Positions 40,118-51,094 are shown, counted from the stretch's first letter. The stretch is 64,000 nucleotides of DNA from an uncultured Bacilli bacterium (GCA_947591495.1 CANQDG010000003.1:1-64000); one strand, 5' to 3'. A program made the numbers and translations. The notes: generated from the letters alone by a model not told the origin.

Positions 40118-42544
40118 ATGCTCAAGCAACAAGAACTAATTAAGCAAACTAGGTTACAATTAGAAGAAAAATTAGCTAATTATTTTGGTGTTACACCTAG
40201 TGATGCTAGTATTGACCAGATGTATAAAGCCGTTAGTATGGCTGTTTTAGATATCCTCTTACAAAAGAAAAAACAATTTAATCAAAAAGTTAAAGCAACA
40301 TCGGCTAAACGAGTTTATTATTTATGTATGGAATTTTTAGTAGGACGAAGCTTAAAGACCAATCTTTATAATTTAGGAATTGTTGAAGTTTACAAAGCCG
40401 TTCTTGATGAATTAGGATTTGATTTAGATGAGCTTTATGATCAAGAAAATGATGCTGGATTAGGCAATGGTGGGTTGGGTAGACTTGCGGCATGCTTTAT
40501 GGATTCTCTAGCTTCGCTTGATTATCCCGCAACCGGTTTTTCCATTCGTTATGAATATGGTCTTTTCAAACAAAAAATTGTTAATGGTTGGCAAACCGAA
40601 ATGCCTGATGTTTGGCTTCCTGGGGGTAAGGTTTGGCTAGTTCCTCGTAGTGATCGTGTGCTAACTGTTCGTTTTGGCGGTTGGATTAGCGAATATCACG
40701 AAAATGGTAAAATGAAAGTTGAATATCACGATGCTAAATTGATTGAAGCAATGCCTTATGATTTATTAATTTCGGGTGGTCAAAGTGATGCAGTTTCGAC
40801 TCTTAGGCTTTGGCGTGCAAGAAATGCTAATGAATTTGATATGAAATCTTTTTCCCAAGGTGATTATAGTAAAGCCGTTTATGAAAATCAAGAAGCCGAA
40901 CTTATTTCTAAAGTTCTTTATCCATCAGATGATCATTATGAAGGAAAAACTTTAAGATTAAAACAACAATACTTTTTAGTTAGTGCTTCAATGCAAAATA
41001 TTGTAAATGATCACCTAAAACGTTATACCGATTTGCATACATTACCAGATAAAGCGGCAATTCATATTAATGATACGCATCCAGCTTTAGCTATTCCGGA
41101 ATTGATGCGTATTTTAATGGATGATAATGGTTTTACTTGGGATGAGGCTTGGGATATTGTGAATCGAACGATTGCATATACCAACCATACTGTTTTATCA
41201 GAAGCATTAGAAACTTGGAGTGAAGACCTTATTCAAAAAAATATTCCCAGAATTTATGCCATTTTGAAAGAAATAAATCGCCGTTATACAAGTTATTTAT
41301 TTAGTTTATATCCTAATGATTGGGATAAAATTAATCGAATGGCTATTATTCAAAATAATCGTATTAAAATGGCCAATTTATGTGTTATTGCAAGTCATAA
41401 TATTAATGGTGTATCAGCTCTTCATAGTGATATCATAAAACGTAGTATTTTTAATGATTATTATCAACTTACACCCGAAAAATTTACCAATGTAACAAAT
41501 GGAATTGCCCATCGGCGATGGCTACATCAATCTAATCCCAGACTTGCTAATCTCTTAGATGATACAATTGGTCATGGCTGGTATAAAGATGCGAGTGAAT
41601 TAAAAAAATTCCGCACTTATTATGATAATGATAAAATTCTCGATGAGTTAGCAAGAATTAAATATCTTAATAAATGTGATTTTGCTAATATGATTTATAA
41701 AAAGCAAGGCATTATTTTAGATCCAAATACAAGATTTGATGTTCAAGTTAAAAGATTACATGAATATAAACGTCAACTTTTAAATGTTTTAAAAATAATT
41801 ACTTTATATAATAAGTTAAAAGAAGATCCTAATTTGGATCTTACTCCCCAAACCTTTATTTTTGGTGCCAAGGCAGCTCCTGGTTATTATCTAGCGAAAG
41901 AAATTATTGAATTAATCAATTATATTGCTAAAGATATTGCCCTAAATCCTAAAATTAAAGAAAAATTAAATGTGGTGTTTATTGAAGATTATTGTGTAAC
42001 GCTAGCTGAGTATTTAATGCCCGCTAGTGAAATTAGTGAACAAATTTCGTTAGCAGGTTATGAAGCAAGTGGAACTAGTAATATGAAATTTATGATTAAT
42101 GGAGCGCTTACTTTTGGAACAATGGATGGTGCTAATGTCGAAATCTGCGATGCGGTTGGCGATGAAAACATCTTTATTTTTGGAATGAGTGCTAAAGAAG
42201 TTGATGAAGTTTGGAAAAAAGGTTATAATTCAACTTATTTTTACAACAACAACAAAGATTTAAGAAATGTTATTAATACCCTTAAAAAAGGTTTTGTCGG
42301 TAAAAGTTTTGAAAATATTGCCAATTATCTTTTAACATCAAATGGAATAGCCGATCGTTATATGTGTTTAGCTGATTTTGAAGATTATTTGAAAGTTCAT
42401 AATCAAATGGATCAAATATATCATAATCAAAGAAAATTTCAACAAATGTCACTTGTTAATATTAGTGAAGCCGGTAGGTTTGCATCCGACCGCAGTATTA
42501 AAGAATATGCTAATTTAATATGGCATTTAAAACAAGTAAAATAA
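40118..42544 (+). CDS. glgP: glycogen/starch phosphorylase
   Basis: CMEFLVGRSL, GNGGLGRLAACFMDS, EASGTSNMKFMINGALTFGTMDGANVEI. Confidence 0.97.
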   Translation: MLKQQELIKQTRLQLEEKLANYFGVTPSDASIDQMYKAVSMAVLDILLQKKKQFNQKVKATSAKRVYYLCMEFLVGRSLKTNLYNLGIVEVYKAVLDELGFDLDELYDQENDAGLGNGGLGRLAACFMDSLASLDYPATGFSIRYEYGLFKQKIVNGWQTEMPDVWLPGGKVWLVPRSDRVLTVRFGGWISEYHENGKMKVEYHDAKLIEAMPYDLLISGGQSDAVSTLRLWRARNANEFDMKSFSQGDYSKAVYENQEAELISKVLYPSDDHYEGKTLRLKQQYFLVSASMQNIVNDHLKRYTDLHTLPDKAAIHINDTHPALAIPELMRILMDDNGFTWDEAWDIVNRTIAYTNHTVLSEALETWSEDLIQKNIPRIYAILKEINRRYTSYLFSLYPNDWDKINRMAIIQNNRIKMANLCVIASHNINGVSALHSDIIKRSIFNDYYQLTPEKFTNVTNGIAHRRWLHQSNPRLANLLDDTIGHGWYKDASELKKFRTYYDNDKILDELARIKYLNKCDFANMIYKKQGIILDPNTRFDVQVKRLHEYKRQLLNVLKIITLYNKLKEDPNLDLTPQTFIFGAKAAPGYYLAKEIIELINYIAKDIALNPKIKEKLNVVFIEDYCVTLAEYLMPASEISEQISLAGYEASGTSNMKFMINGALTFGTMDGANVEICDAVGDENIFIFGMSAKEVDEVWKKGYNSTYFYNNNKDLRNVINTLKKGFVGKSFENIANYLLTSNGIADRYMCLADFEDYLKVHNQMDQIYHNQRKFQQMSLVNISEAGRFASDRSIKEYANLIWHLKQVK

Positions 42545-42630
42545 AAGCAAATATTTGTCGATTAAATAAAAATTGTAGTATAATGAATAATTGCAAAAAT
42601 AACTACAATTAAATAAATTATGGAGGTTGT

Positions 42631-43599
42631 ATGGAAAAGCAGATTAAAAAAATAGCCATTCTTACCTCAGGAGGCGATGCTCCAGGCATGAATGCCACTA
42701 TTCGAGCAGTTGTTCGGGCAGGAATTGATAGTGGACTTGAAGTATATGGTATTGAAGATGGATATAAAGGATTAGTTGAAGGACGCATTACTTTAATGGA
42801 TCGTGATTCGGTAACTAATATTATTAATCGTGGTGGAACAATTCTTGGTTCGGCACGACTTCCGGAATTTAGTAAAGATGAAGTAGCCCAAATCGCTTTA
42901 GATCAATTGAAAAAATTAGGAATTGATGCTTTAATTGCCATTGGTGGTGATGGAACTTATCGGGGTGCCTTAAAACTTACTAAAATGGGCTTAAATTGTA
43001 TCGGACTTCCGGGAACAATTGATAATGATATTGCTTCAAGTGAATTTACCATTGGTTTTGATACCGCTGTTAATACCGCAGTTGATGCAATTGATAAATT
43101 AAGAGATACTTCTAATTCACATCAACGTTGTTCAATTGTTGAAGTAATGGGAAGATATTGTGGTGATATTGCTTATGCGGCAGCGATGGCAACTGGAGCC
43201 GATTTAGTCATTACTTCTGAAACAGGATTTAGTTTAGAAGAAGTTATTAAGACGGTTAAAAAATGTCAAAATCATAAAAGTCGTCATGTTCTAATTGTTA
43301 TTACGGAACATATTACGGATGTGAGAGAACTAGCTAAACAAATTAAAGAGTTTACGGGCTTTGATTCAAGAGCTACAATTCTTGGCCATATTCAAAGAGG
43401 TGGCAGTCCAACTCCTTTTGATCGAGTTCTTGCTAGCCGTTTAGGTATTGCGGCAGTGGAAGAATTATTAAAAGGTGAAGGTGGCAAATGTATGGGCGTT
43501 TATCATAATGAAGTTGTTGCCATTCCAATTGAAGAGGCTTTGAGTATGAAAAAACAAATGTTTAAAGGCTACAAGGATCTTACAACCAAAATATCTTAA
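42631..43599 (+). CDS. pfkA: 6-phosphofructokinase
   Basis: ILTSGGDAPGMNATIRAVVR, IGGDGTYRGA, PGTIDNDI, RGGSPTPFDR. Confidence 0.97.
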   Translation: MEKQIKKIAILTSGGDAPGMNATIRAVVRAGIDSGLEVYGIEDGYKGLVEGRITLMDRDSVTNIINRGGTILGSARLPEFSKDEVAQIALDQLKKLGIDALIAIGGDGTYRGALKLTKMGLNCIGLPGTIDNDIASSEFTIGFDTAVNTAVDAIDKLRDTSNSHQRCSIVEVMGRYCGDIAYAAAMATGADLVITSETGFSLEEVIKTVKKCQNHKSRHVLIVITEHITDVRELAKQIKEFTGFDSRATILGHIQRGGSPTPFDRVLASRLGIAAVEELLKGEGGKCMGVYHNEVVAIPIEEALSMKKQMFKGYKDLTTKIS

Positions 43600-43609
43600 T
43601 TTAAAATCA

Positions 43610-43652
43610 AAAAATCCTTTATAGATACTAATATGGTATCTTAAAGGATTTT
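43610..43652 (+). terminator. terminator after pfkA
   Basis: aaaatcctttatagatac/gtatcttaaaggatttt then T-rich. Confidence 0.85.
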
Positions 43653-43729
43653 ATTTTTTATTCGTCTATTTTCATCAAAATATTAAATCACACCTTAATA
43701 TAATATTATATTGAGGTGATGAAGAATTT

Positions 43730-45706
43730 ATGTGTAAAAAAATCCTTTTTAAATTATTAATGTTAGGACTTACTATTTCAACATTAATGTCATTTGTCCA
43801 AACAACTAAAGCCAAAGCATCTACTAATGCCAACTTCTATATGGTTTTTGATAAAATAGCATATCAACCTAATGAAATTGCGACGATTACTTTTAATTTA
43901 GATCAATTCGCTAGTCTTAGTCAAGTAAAATTACAAATTAGATTTCAAGAAGATTATTTTGAACCAGTACAAGTTGATAATCAATATTTTTATTTTTCGT
44001 CTTATGCTATTTTTAACAATGATGTTATTAATGAATATCTTGATGAAAATGTTTTAATGTTGATGTTAATTAAAGATGAAAAATTGCCAGATGGTTATTT
44101 TTCTAGTTATAAAAGCAATATTTGTAATATTAAATTTAGAATTAAACAACCTATTAGTAATATTTATCAATATTTTACAGATCAAAATTATTATAATGGT
44201 GGTATTAGTCTTTATTTGTTTGATACAAGTGATCAAATCATTGATTATAATTTAATTCAAGAAGAAAAAATTAAAATTGATTGGTCAAAAGATAATTATG
44301 AGATAAATGTTTTTGATCCCTTACCTAATTTTAAAGAAGATATTAAAGTTGCTAATAGACAACCAAATGAATATGAATATTTAGTTGAAAAGACCGTTGA
44401 TACAAACGTTATTGGTACTAAAACAATTCATGTAGGAATATATGATAAAAAAACAGCTGATTATGTAGTATTATCAAAAGTTATTAAAATTGTTGATTTA
44501 ATAGCGCCCAAGATTGTGGCATCACCTACCATTACCATTAATGATAGTGAAATAGCAACAATCGATTATTTTAGGTTTGTAAATGTAACAGATAATTATG
44601 ACCAAGAAATTGCAATCAATATTAAATACTATGATAAAGATTTAACTGAACTTGATAATTTAGTTGATTTCAATCAATATTTACAACATAGTCAACTTGG
44701 TTATCTTCAATATTTGGCGACTGATAAAAGTGATAATTTAGCCTATACTGAGTTAATTAGCGTTAATGTTATCGATACTACCGCCCCTAAAATTAATTCT
44801 TTAGATAAAATTGTTTTAAAGGATATAGAAGTTGATGATTTAGTTTTATTAGATCAATTTGCTTTGACTGATAATTATGATGAGAATCCTCGTCTTGTTT
44901 TTGATTTTAAGAACTATAATAACGATTCCTTTGAACAAATTAAAGAAGAATTAAAAAAAGGAATTAAAATTGCTTTTGCATATTTTGCGATTGATGAAAG
45001 TATGAATCAAACTCCAACATATGAGGCCTATTTTGAAATTATTGATACGATTTCTCCTACTGTTAGGGTAAGTGATGTAACTATTAATGATACCAAATAT
45101 TCAACTACTAACTTTTTAGAAAATTTAATCGTAGAAGATAACTTTTTAACGCCTTGCCAAATTATCAAGCAATATTTTATTGATGAGGTTGAAGTTTTGG
45201 ATCAAATAGCATTTGATGCAAGTATGATAGTTGGTAAAAAGGGATATATTAAATATAAAGCTATTGATAGCTATGGTAATCAAAGTGAAGAAGTGCTCCA
45301 AAATATTAAAGTAATTGATACCACCAAGCCTATTATTAAAGTTAAAAACATTGCTAATAACCAAAAATATATAAACGTTGATAAAATTGAATATGAAATT
45401 ATTGAAAATTTCTTGGGCTATGAAACAATTATTAAATTAGATAATCAAGATTATGATGGTAAAGCCATCAAAGTTGGTAAACATCAATTATATTTATATG
45501 TAAGAGATACTAGTGGTCATGATGCTAGTGTTACGATTGATTTTGAAGTCATTGAAGATAATATCATTGGATGTGGAAATGACTTTGGTTGCTATATTAA
45601 TAATTATTTAGAAGTTGTTATTATTACTTCAGCGCTTTTATGCTTTATTATCATCATGATCATTGTTAAAATAATTCTTAAAAAGCGTAAATCTAAAATA
45701 GGATAA
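43730..45706 (+). CDS. surface-anchored protein with Ig/HYR-like repeats and C-terminal TM
   Basis: signal peptide, cohesin-like N-terminus, repeated VxDTTAPKI modules, terminal TM plus KKRKSKIG. Confidence 0.8.
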   Translation: MCKKILFKLLMLGLTISTLMSFVQTTKAKASTNANFYMVFDKIAYQPNEIATITFNLDQFASLSQVKLQIRFQEDYFEPVQVDNQYFYFSSYAIFNNDVINEYLDENVLMLMLIKDEKLPDGYFSSYKSNICNIKFRIKQPISNIYQYFTDQNYYNGGISLYLFDTSDQIIDYNLIQEEKIKIDWSKDNYEINVFDPLPNFKEDIKVANRQPNEYEYLVEKTVDTNVIGTKTIHVGIYDKKTADYVVLSKVIKIVDLIAPKIVASPTITINDSEIATIDYFRFVNVTDNYDQEIAINIKYYDKDLTELDNLVDFNQYLQHSQLGYLQYLATDKSDNLAYTELISVNVIDTTAPKINSLDKIVLKDIEVDDLVLLDQFALTDNYDENPRLVFDFKNYNNDSFEQIKEELKKGIKIAFAYFAIDESMNQTPTYEAYFEIIDTISPTVRVSDVTINDTKYSTTNFLENLIVEDNFLTPCQIIKQYFIDEVEVLDQIAFDASMIVGKKGYIKYKAIDSYGNQSEEVLQNIKVIDTTKPIIKVKNIANNQKYINVDKIEYEIIENFLGYETIIKLDNQDYDGKAIKVGKHQLYLYVRDTSGHDASVTIDFEVIEDNIIGCGNDFGCYINNYLEVVIITSALLCFIIIMIIVKIILKKRKSKIG

Positions 45707-45772
45707 TCATTTTTCTTTATAAAAAAATGAAAATGTGCTATAATGTGACAAGTAAAATCGAGGTGAAAATCA

Positions 45773-47695
45773 ATGTGTAAAAAATGTTATATTTCAACGC
45801 CTATTTATTATGCTAGTGGCAAGGTTCAAATAGGTAATAGTTATACAACTGTTGCTTGTGATGCCTTTGCAAGATTTAATCGTTTAATGGGTCGCACCAC
45901 TTTTTATTTAACAGGAATGGATGAACATGGACAAAAAATCGAAGAAGCTAGCAAAAAAGCTAATATGACACCTCAAGAATTAGTTGACCAAGTTGCTAGT
46001 GATACCAAAAAACTTTGGCAAACGATGGGTATCGATTATGATTATTTTATTAGAACAACTGATAAAAATCATGAAGAAGTCGTGGCAAAAATTTTTGAAC
46101 GATTGCTAGCAAATGATGATATTTATTTAGGATCTTATAGTGGTCATTATTGCGTTTCTTGTGAAAGCTTTTTTACCAAAACCCAATTAGGTGAAAACGA
46201 TACTTGCCCCGATTGTGGAAAACCAACAAAGCTTGTTTCCGAAGAAAGTTACTTTTTACGTTTAAAAAAATATGCAAGTCGCTTATTACAATATATTAAT
46301 GAACATGAAGATTTCATTGTTCCTGCAACCAGAAGAAATGAAGTTATATCTTTTATTGAATCAGGCTTAGAAGATTTATGTGTTAGTAGAACATCTTTTT
46401 CCTGGGGAATTAAAGTTCCATCTAATCCTAAACATGTAATTTATGTTTGGATTGATGCTTTATTTAATTATTTAACAGCACTGGGCTATGGTAGTTCAGA
46501 TGATAAATTATATCAAGAATTTTGGTTAAATAATGATCATGTATATCATGTTGTTGGTAAAGATATTTTAAGATTTCATGCAATTTATTGGCCGATTATG
46601 TTGATGGCTTTAGATATTCCCATTAAATTTAAATTATATGTTCATGGCTGGATTTTAACTAAAGATGGTAAAATGTCGAAATCGAAAGGGAATGCCGTCT
46701 ATCCAATGGATTTAATTAATCGTTATGGGGTTGATGCTTTGCGATATTATCTTACCAAAGAACTACCTTTAGGCAATGATGGACTTTTTAGTTATGAACG
46801 GTTTATTTTACGATATAATGCCGAACTGGTTAATGATTTAGGTAATTTAGTAAGTAGAACTCTTTCAATGGTTAACAAATATTTTGATGGTCAAATTCCT
46901 TGTGCTAAAGTTAAGACTTCTTATGATCTTTCTTTAGAACAAGTAGCTACGGATGCTATCCAAAAAACCATTCAATGTTTTGAAGAATTCCGTTTACAAG
47001 ATGGTATTAGTGAAACTTGGCAACTTGTCAGAAGAGCTAATAAATATATCGATGAAACAGCACCATGGATTTTAGCCAAAGATGAGGCAACTAAAGACGC
47101 TCTTGCTAGTGTCTTGTATCATTTAGTTGAATCATTAAGAATAATTGCGGTATTAGTTTCACCTTATTTAATTTCAACTTCAAAGAAAATCTTATTTGCT
47201 ATCGATAAAGAAAAGGCAAATTATCGACTTGATCAATTAGCCTTTGGCGAAGATTTTAGTCAAGCAAAGGTTAATAAAATTGATAATCTTTTCCAACGCT
47301 TAGACTTAGAAAAAGAATTAGCATATTATGAAAGTATCAAGCCTCAAACACCTACTATTCAAGAAGAAATACAATCAACTATTAATATGGAAGATTTTAG
47401 TAAAGTTGTGCTTAAAGTTGGCGAAATTGTAAAATGTGAAAAACATCCTAATGCGGACAAATTATTAGTTTCACAAATTAAAATCGGTACACAAACTCGC
47501 CAAATTGTTTCAGGTATTGCCAATTATTATAAACCTGAAGAATTAATTGGTAAAAAGGTTGTGGTAGTTGCTAATTTAGCTAAAGCCAAAATTAGAGGAG
47601 TTGAATCAGAAGGTATGATTCTTTGTGCTTCTAATAATGATCAATTAGAAGTCTTAGAAATAAAAAATTTACCTAGCGGAGCAATTATTAAATAA
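45773..47695 (+). CDS. metG: methionyl-tRNA synthetase with C-terminal tRNA-binding domain
   Basis: STPIYYASGKVQIGNSYTT, GKMSKSKGN, DFSKVVLKVGEIVKCEKHPNADKLL. Confidence 0.97.
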   Translation: MCKKCYISTPIYYASGKVQIGNSYTTVACDAFARFNRLMGRTTFYLTGMDEHGQKIEEASKKANMTPQELVDQVASDTKKLWQTMGIDYDYFIRTTDKNHEEVVAKIFERLLANDDIYLGSYSGHYCVSCESFFTKTQLGENDTCPDCGKPTKLVSEESYFLRLKKYASRLLQYINEHEDFIVPATRRNEVISFIESGLEDLCVSRTSFSWGIKVPSNPKHVIYVWIDALFNYLTALGYGSSDDKLYQEFWLNNDHVYHVVGKDILRFHAIYWPIMLMALDIPIKFKLYVHGWILTKDGKMSKSKGNAVYPMDLINRYGVDALRYYLTKELPLGNDGLFSYERFILRYNAELVNDLGNLVSRTLSMVNKYFDGQIPCAKVKTSYDLSLEQVATDAIQKTIQCFEEFRLQDGISETWQLVRRANKYIDETAPWILAKDEATKDALASVLYHLVESLRIIAVLVSPYLISTSKKILFAIDKEKANYRLDQLAFGEDFSQAKVNKIDNLFQRLDLEKELAYYESIKPQTPTIQEEIQSTINMEDFSKVVLKVGEIVKCEKHPNADKLLVSQIKIGTQTRQIVSGIANYYKPEELIGKKVVVVANLAKAKIRGVESEGMILCASNNDQLEVLEIKNLPSGAIIK

Positions 47696-47697
47696 AT

Positions 47698-48966
47698 ATG
47701 TTAGCTAGTTTAGAAATTTTTTTAAATAATACAACCTTTACTCTTGAATCGTTAATTCCGGTTGTGATTTTATTAGGACTTTCGGCGATTATTCCGGTTA
47801 TTTTAACGGTTATAAGAGCTAAGTTTATTCCCGTTTTTGTTATTGAAATTTTAGCAGGTATCTTGCTTGCTAGTTTTGGTAGTCGCAGTCTTTTTGTTCA
47901 AGATGATGAACTTATACCATTATTGCAAGGCTTATATATGATTGGTATGGGAATTTTGCTATTCTTAAGTGGCTTAGATACCGATTTTTCGGTTATTAAA
48001 GAAAATCATAAAACTAATTCACTTAATATTAGTTTACTTACAACGATTATGTTACTAGTTGTTATTTGCTTGAGCATCGGAAGTTCTTTCTTCTTTCTTA
48101 AGTATATGACAGATAAAGTCGTAGGTGTTATTTTTCTTAGTATTACTTTTAGTAGTACATTTGCTTCAATTGTCATTCCCCTTGTTCATGATGAAGGTTT
48201 AACCAAAAGTACAATTGGGAAAATTATTAATAGTTATGCAATCAAATCAGAACTAATATCGGTTGTTTCTCTTAGCCTTTTAATGTTAATTATCGGAATG
48301 ACTAAAGAACAAAAACCATGGTTATTACTCGTTTTAGTTATTATTTTAGTTTTAGTTTATTTTTTTAATCGCTATTTTAAGTTACAAATCTTTAAAAAAA
48401 TATCGGACGGAATTGTCCATTTTGGAATAAGATTAACTATTGTGCTATTATTAATTTTAATGATAATTTGTGAAATGTCAGGTGTTGAATACATCTTAGG
48501 TGCATTTTTAGCGGGAATGGTCATTAAACTTGCTAAACCAAGTGAAAAAAGTATTCACAAACTTGAAACAATTGGTTATGGTATCTTTATTCCAATCTTT
48601 TATCTTCTTGTTGGTTTACGGGTTGGAATGTTAATGCCATTACAAGAAATATTTGCTTTTAAAAATTTATTATTAATTTTATGTCTATTTGTGGTTTTAA
48701 TTTTAGTCAAAATACCATTTGTTTATTTATGCAAATGGTTTAACATATCAACCGTTATTCAAACAACTTTATTAGTTGCCTGTACGATTATTGTTAGTAT
48801 TGCTTCAATAGAATTTGGCATTTTTGAAGAAAACTTTAGTAATGCCTTAATTATTGCTTCATGTTTAACTTGTATTATTCCACCGATTCTTTTTGATATT
48901 ACTAAACACTTTGGTCATAGTAAGAAAAAGGATGATACAAGAATTATAAATCCTGATGTTAAATAA
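47698..48966 (+). CDS. cation/proton antiporter (CPA2/KefB-type)
   Basis: 12-TM-like pattern, EILAGILLASFG, LLFLSGLDTDFSVIK, YILGAFLAGMVI. Confidence 0.85.
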   Translation: MLASLEIFLNNTTFTLESLIPVVILLGLSAIIPVILTVIRAKFIPVFVIEILAGILLASFGSRSLFVQDDELIPLLQGLYMIGMGILLFLSGLDTDFSVIKENHKTNSLNISLLTTIMLLVVICLSIGSSFFFLKYMTDKVVGVIFLSITFSSTFASIVIPLVHDEGLTKSTIGKIINSYAIKSELISVVSLSLLMLIIGMTKEQKPWLLLVLVIILVLVYFFNRYFKLQIFKKISDGIVHFGIRLTIVLLLILMIICEMSGVEYILGAFLAGMVIKLAKPSEKSIHKLETIGYGIFIPIFYLLVGLRVGMLMPLQEIFAFKNLLLILCLFVVLILVKIPFVYLCKWFNISTVIQTTLLVACTIIVSIASIEFGIFEENFSNALIIASCLTCIIPPILFDITKHFGHSKKKDDTRIINPDVK

Positions 48967-48996
48967 AAACTTTATTATTATAGAAGGAAAAATAAA

Positions 48997-50085
48997 ATGG
49001 AAACAGAACAATCACATAATGATTCACCTAATCATGGATCTAGTAAAAAACCTAATTATATTTTTAGCAATGTCAATATAGAACAAAATAAATCTACTAA
49101 ACATATGTGCAAAGCAATCTTTTTAGTATCATTGGGTTCGATTATTTATTCTTTTGGTGTTGTTTGGTTACTTCAACTTGGTGGCTTTTTTTCAGGTGGA
49201 GTAACAGGATTATCACAATTAATTGTCGGAATCGTTGAACATTTTACCGGTAATACCACTATTAGAGGATACATTGGTTTATTTGTTGGTTTAATTAATA
49301 TTCCGCTTTTGTTAATTGGATGGCGTGGTGTTAGTAAACATTTTGCGTTACTTACTGTATTATCAATCGCCCTTCAAACCATTTTAATGTCGATTATTTC
49401 TAATTTAACAATCAGCCCTTTTGCGTTATTATTAAAAGATGGCGAAGGAGTCGGTAAAGGAATCGTAGAATTATTTGATGGTAGTTTTAACATTGCGCAT
49501 AATAGTGCTAATTTTATGCTTGAAACCGATTTTATGCAATCAATGCTTCCTGGTACTAGACTTCTTTTAGCCATTATTGGCGGTCTTGTTACGGGATATG
49601 GTGCTGCCCTTTGTTTAATGGGTGGTGGTTCTACCGGGGGAATGGATATCATATCTAATTATTTAGTAATGAAAAAAAGAATATCATTTACTAAATATCA
49701 ATTTATTGTTGACTTTACTATTATTGGCTTATCATCTTTAATTAGTGTCGAAAATGTTTTATTCACCGTTGTAAGATTAATTGTTTATATGAAGGTTCTT
49801 CAAGCAATGTATCAAACCTATCAAATGACAAGAATAGAAATCATTACGGATAAAGAAGAAGAATTAAAAAAGGTTTTATTAGAAAAATTCAAACATGGTA
49901 TGACTATTTATGATGCTATTGGTGGATATACTAATCGTGATAAAAAAGTTTTTGAAATTTATGCCATCAATTTTGAAGTGCCCGAATATTTGGCATTAGT
50001 TCATACCGTCGATCCAAAAGCCTTTATTATTACAACTAAAGTTAAAATGATTAGTGGTAATTATGTTCAACGTTCAGTAGTATAA
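48997..50085 (+). CDS. YitT-family (DUF2179) membrane protein, second paralog
   Basis: LGGFFSGGVTGLSQL, MGGGSTGGMDIISNYL, DUF2179-like C-terminus. Confidence 0.85.
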   Translation: METEQSHNDSPNHGSSKKPNYIFSNVNIEQNKSTKHMCKAIFLVSLGSIIYSFGVVWLLQLGGFFSGGVTGLSQLIVGIVEHFTGNTTIRGYIGLFVGLINIPLLLIGWRGVSKHFALLTVLSIALQTILMSIISNLTISPFALLLKDGEGVGKGIVELFDGSFNIAHNSANFMLETDFMQSMLPGTRLLLAIIGGLVTGYGAALCLMGGGSTGGMDIISNYLVMKKRISFTKYQFIVDFTIIGLSSLISVENVLFTVVRLIVYMKVLQAMYQTYQMTRIEIITDKEEELKKVLLEKFKHGMTIYDAIGGYTNRDKKVFEIYAINFEVPEYLALVHTVDPKAFIITTKVKMISGNYVQRSVV

Positions 50086-50101
50086 AAAAAGTTTTTATCG
50101 T

Positions 50102-50130
50102 TTGACATTTTTGCCCAATTAAGGTATAAT
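50102..50130 (+). promoter_or_regulatory. rplM promoter, exact consensus TTGACA-17-TATAAT
   Basis: TTGACA 50102-50107, TATAAT 50125-50130. Confidence 0.85.
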
Positions 50131-50206
50131 AATACCGATACATTTAGTCGAAAGACAAACCCACAAACTTAAGCCCTTAAATTTTATAATTTTAGGAGGA
50201 ATTAAA

Positions 50207-50653
50207 ATGCGTACAACTTATATGGACACAGTTAAAAAAGCGCAAGAAAATCGTAAATGGTATGTAATTGATGCAACTGATTTAGTACTTGGCCGAATGG
50301 CTGTTGCGGTTGCAACTGTTTTAAAGGGAAAACATAAACCAACATATACTCCTCATATTGATGGTGGCGATTATGTTGTTGTTGTTAATGCAGAAAAGGT
50401 TGTATTAACTGGTAAGAAAATGAATGATAAAAAATATTATAGTCATTCACAATACGCAGGTGGTTTAAGAACTAGAACTGCTAAAGAATTAATGGAAAAT
50501 CAACCTGAAAAAATTATTGAATTTGCTGTAAGAGGCATGCTTCCAAAAGGACCTCAAGGCGATAATATGTATCGTCGTCTTTATGTTTATGTTGGTCCTG
50601 AACATGAGCAAAAAGCTCAAAAACCTGAAGCATTCCCTTTAGAAGTTAAGTAG
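50207..50653 (+). CDS. rplM: 50S ribosomal protein L13
   Basis: KWYVIDATDLVLGRMAVAVATVLKGKHKPTYTPHIDGGDYVVVVNAEKV. Confidence 0.98.
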   Translation: MRTTYMDTVKKAQENRKWYVIDATDLVLGRMAVAVATVLKGKHKPTYTPHIDGGDYVVVVNAEKVVLTGKKMNDKKYYSHSQYAGGLRTRTAKELMENQPEKIIEFAVRGMLPKGPQGDNMYRRLYVYVGPEHEQKAQKPEAFPLEVK

Positions 50654-50665
50654 GAGGTATAAACG

Positions 50666-51058
50666 ATGGAAAAGACAGTTTATCAAGCAACAGGTAGAAG
50701 AAAAAGTTCTGTTGCAAGAGTACGTTTGGTACCAGGTAATGGAAAATTCGTTGTTAATAATCGTAATTTCGTAGAATATATTCCTTCTGCAGCAATTCGT
50801 TTAGATGTTTTACAACCCCTTAATCTTACTGAAACAGGTTCTCAATATGATATCTTTGTAAACGTTGGCGGTGGAGGTATTAGTGGTCAAGCAGGTGCTA
50901 TTCGTCTTGGTATTAGCCGAGCATTATTACTTGTAAACCCTGATTATCGTCCTGTACTTAAAAAAGCTGGTTTACTTACTCGTGACCCACGTACGATTGA
51001 ACGTAAGAAATATGGTCTTCGTAAAGCTCGTCGTGCTCCACAATTTTCAAAGCGTTAA
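50666..51058 (+). CDS. rpsI: 30S ribosomal protein S9
   Basis: [17 protein letters not shown]-terminal [17 protein letters not shown]. Confidence 0.98.
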   Translation: MEKTVYQATGRRKSSVARVRLVPGNGKFVVNNRNFVEYIPSAAIRLDVLQPLNLTETGSQYDIFVNVGGGGISGQAGAIRLGISRALLLVNPDYRPVLKKAGLLTRDPRTIERKKYGLRKARRAPQFSKR

Positions 51059-51094
51059 TTGTATCTTTGCTTATACGCTTAGCTTATGTTTATT

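Noticed and set aside
9919-50085. Two YitT-family paralogs (9928-10914 and 48997-50085) as something special
   Set aside because: Multiple YitT paralogs are common in Firmicutes; no further sequence signal.
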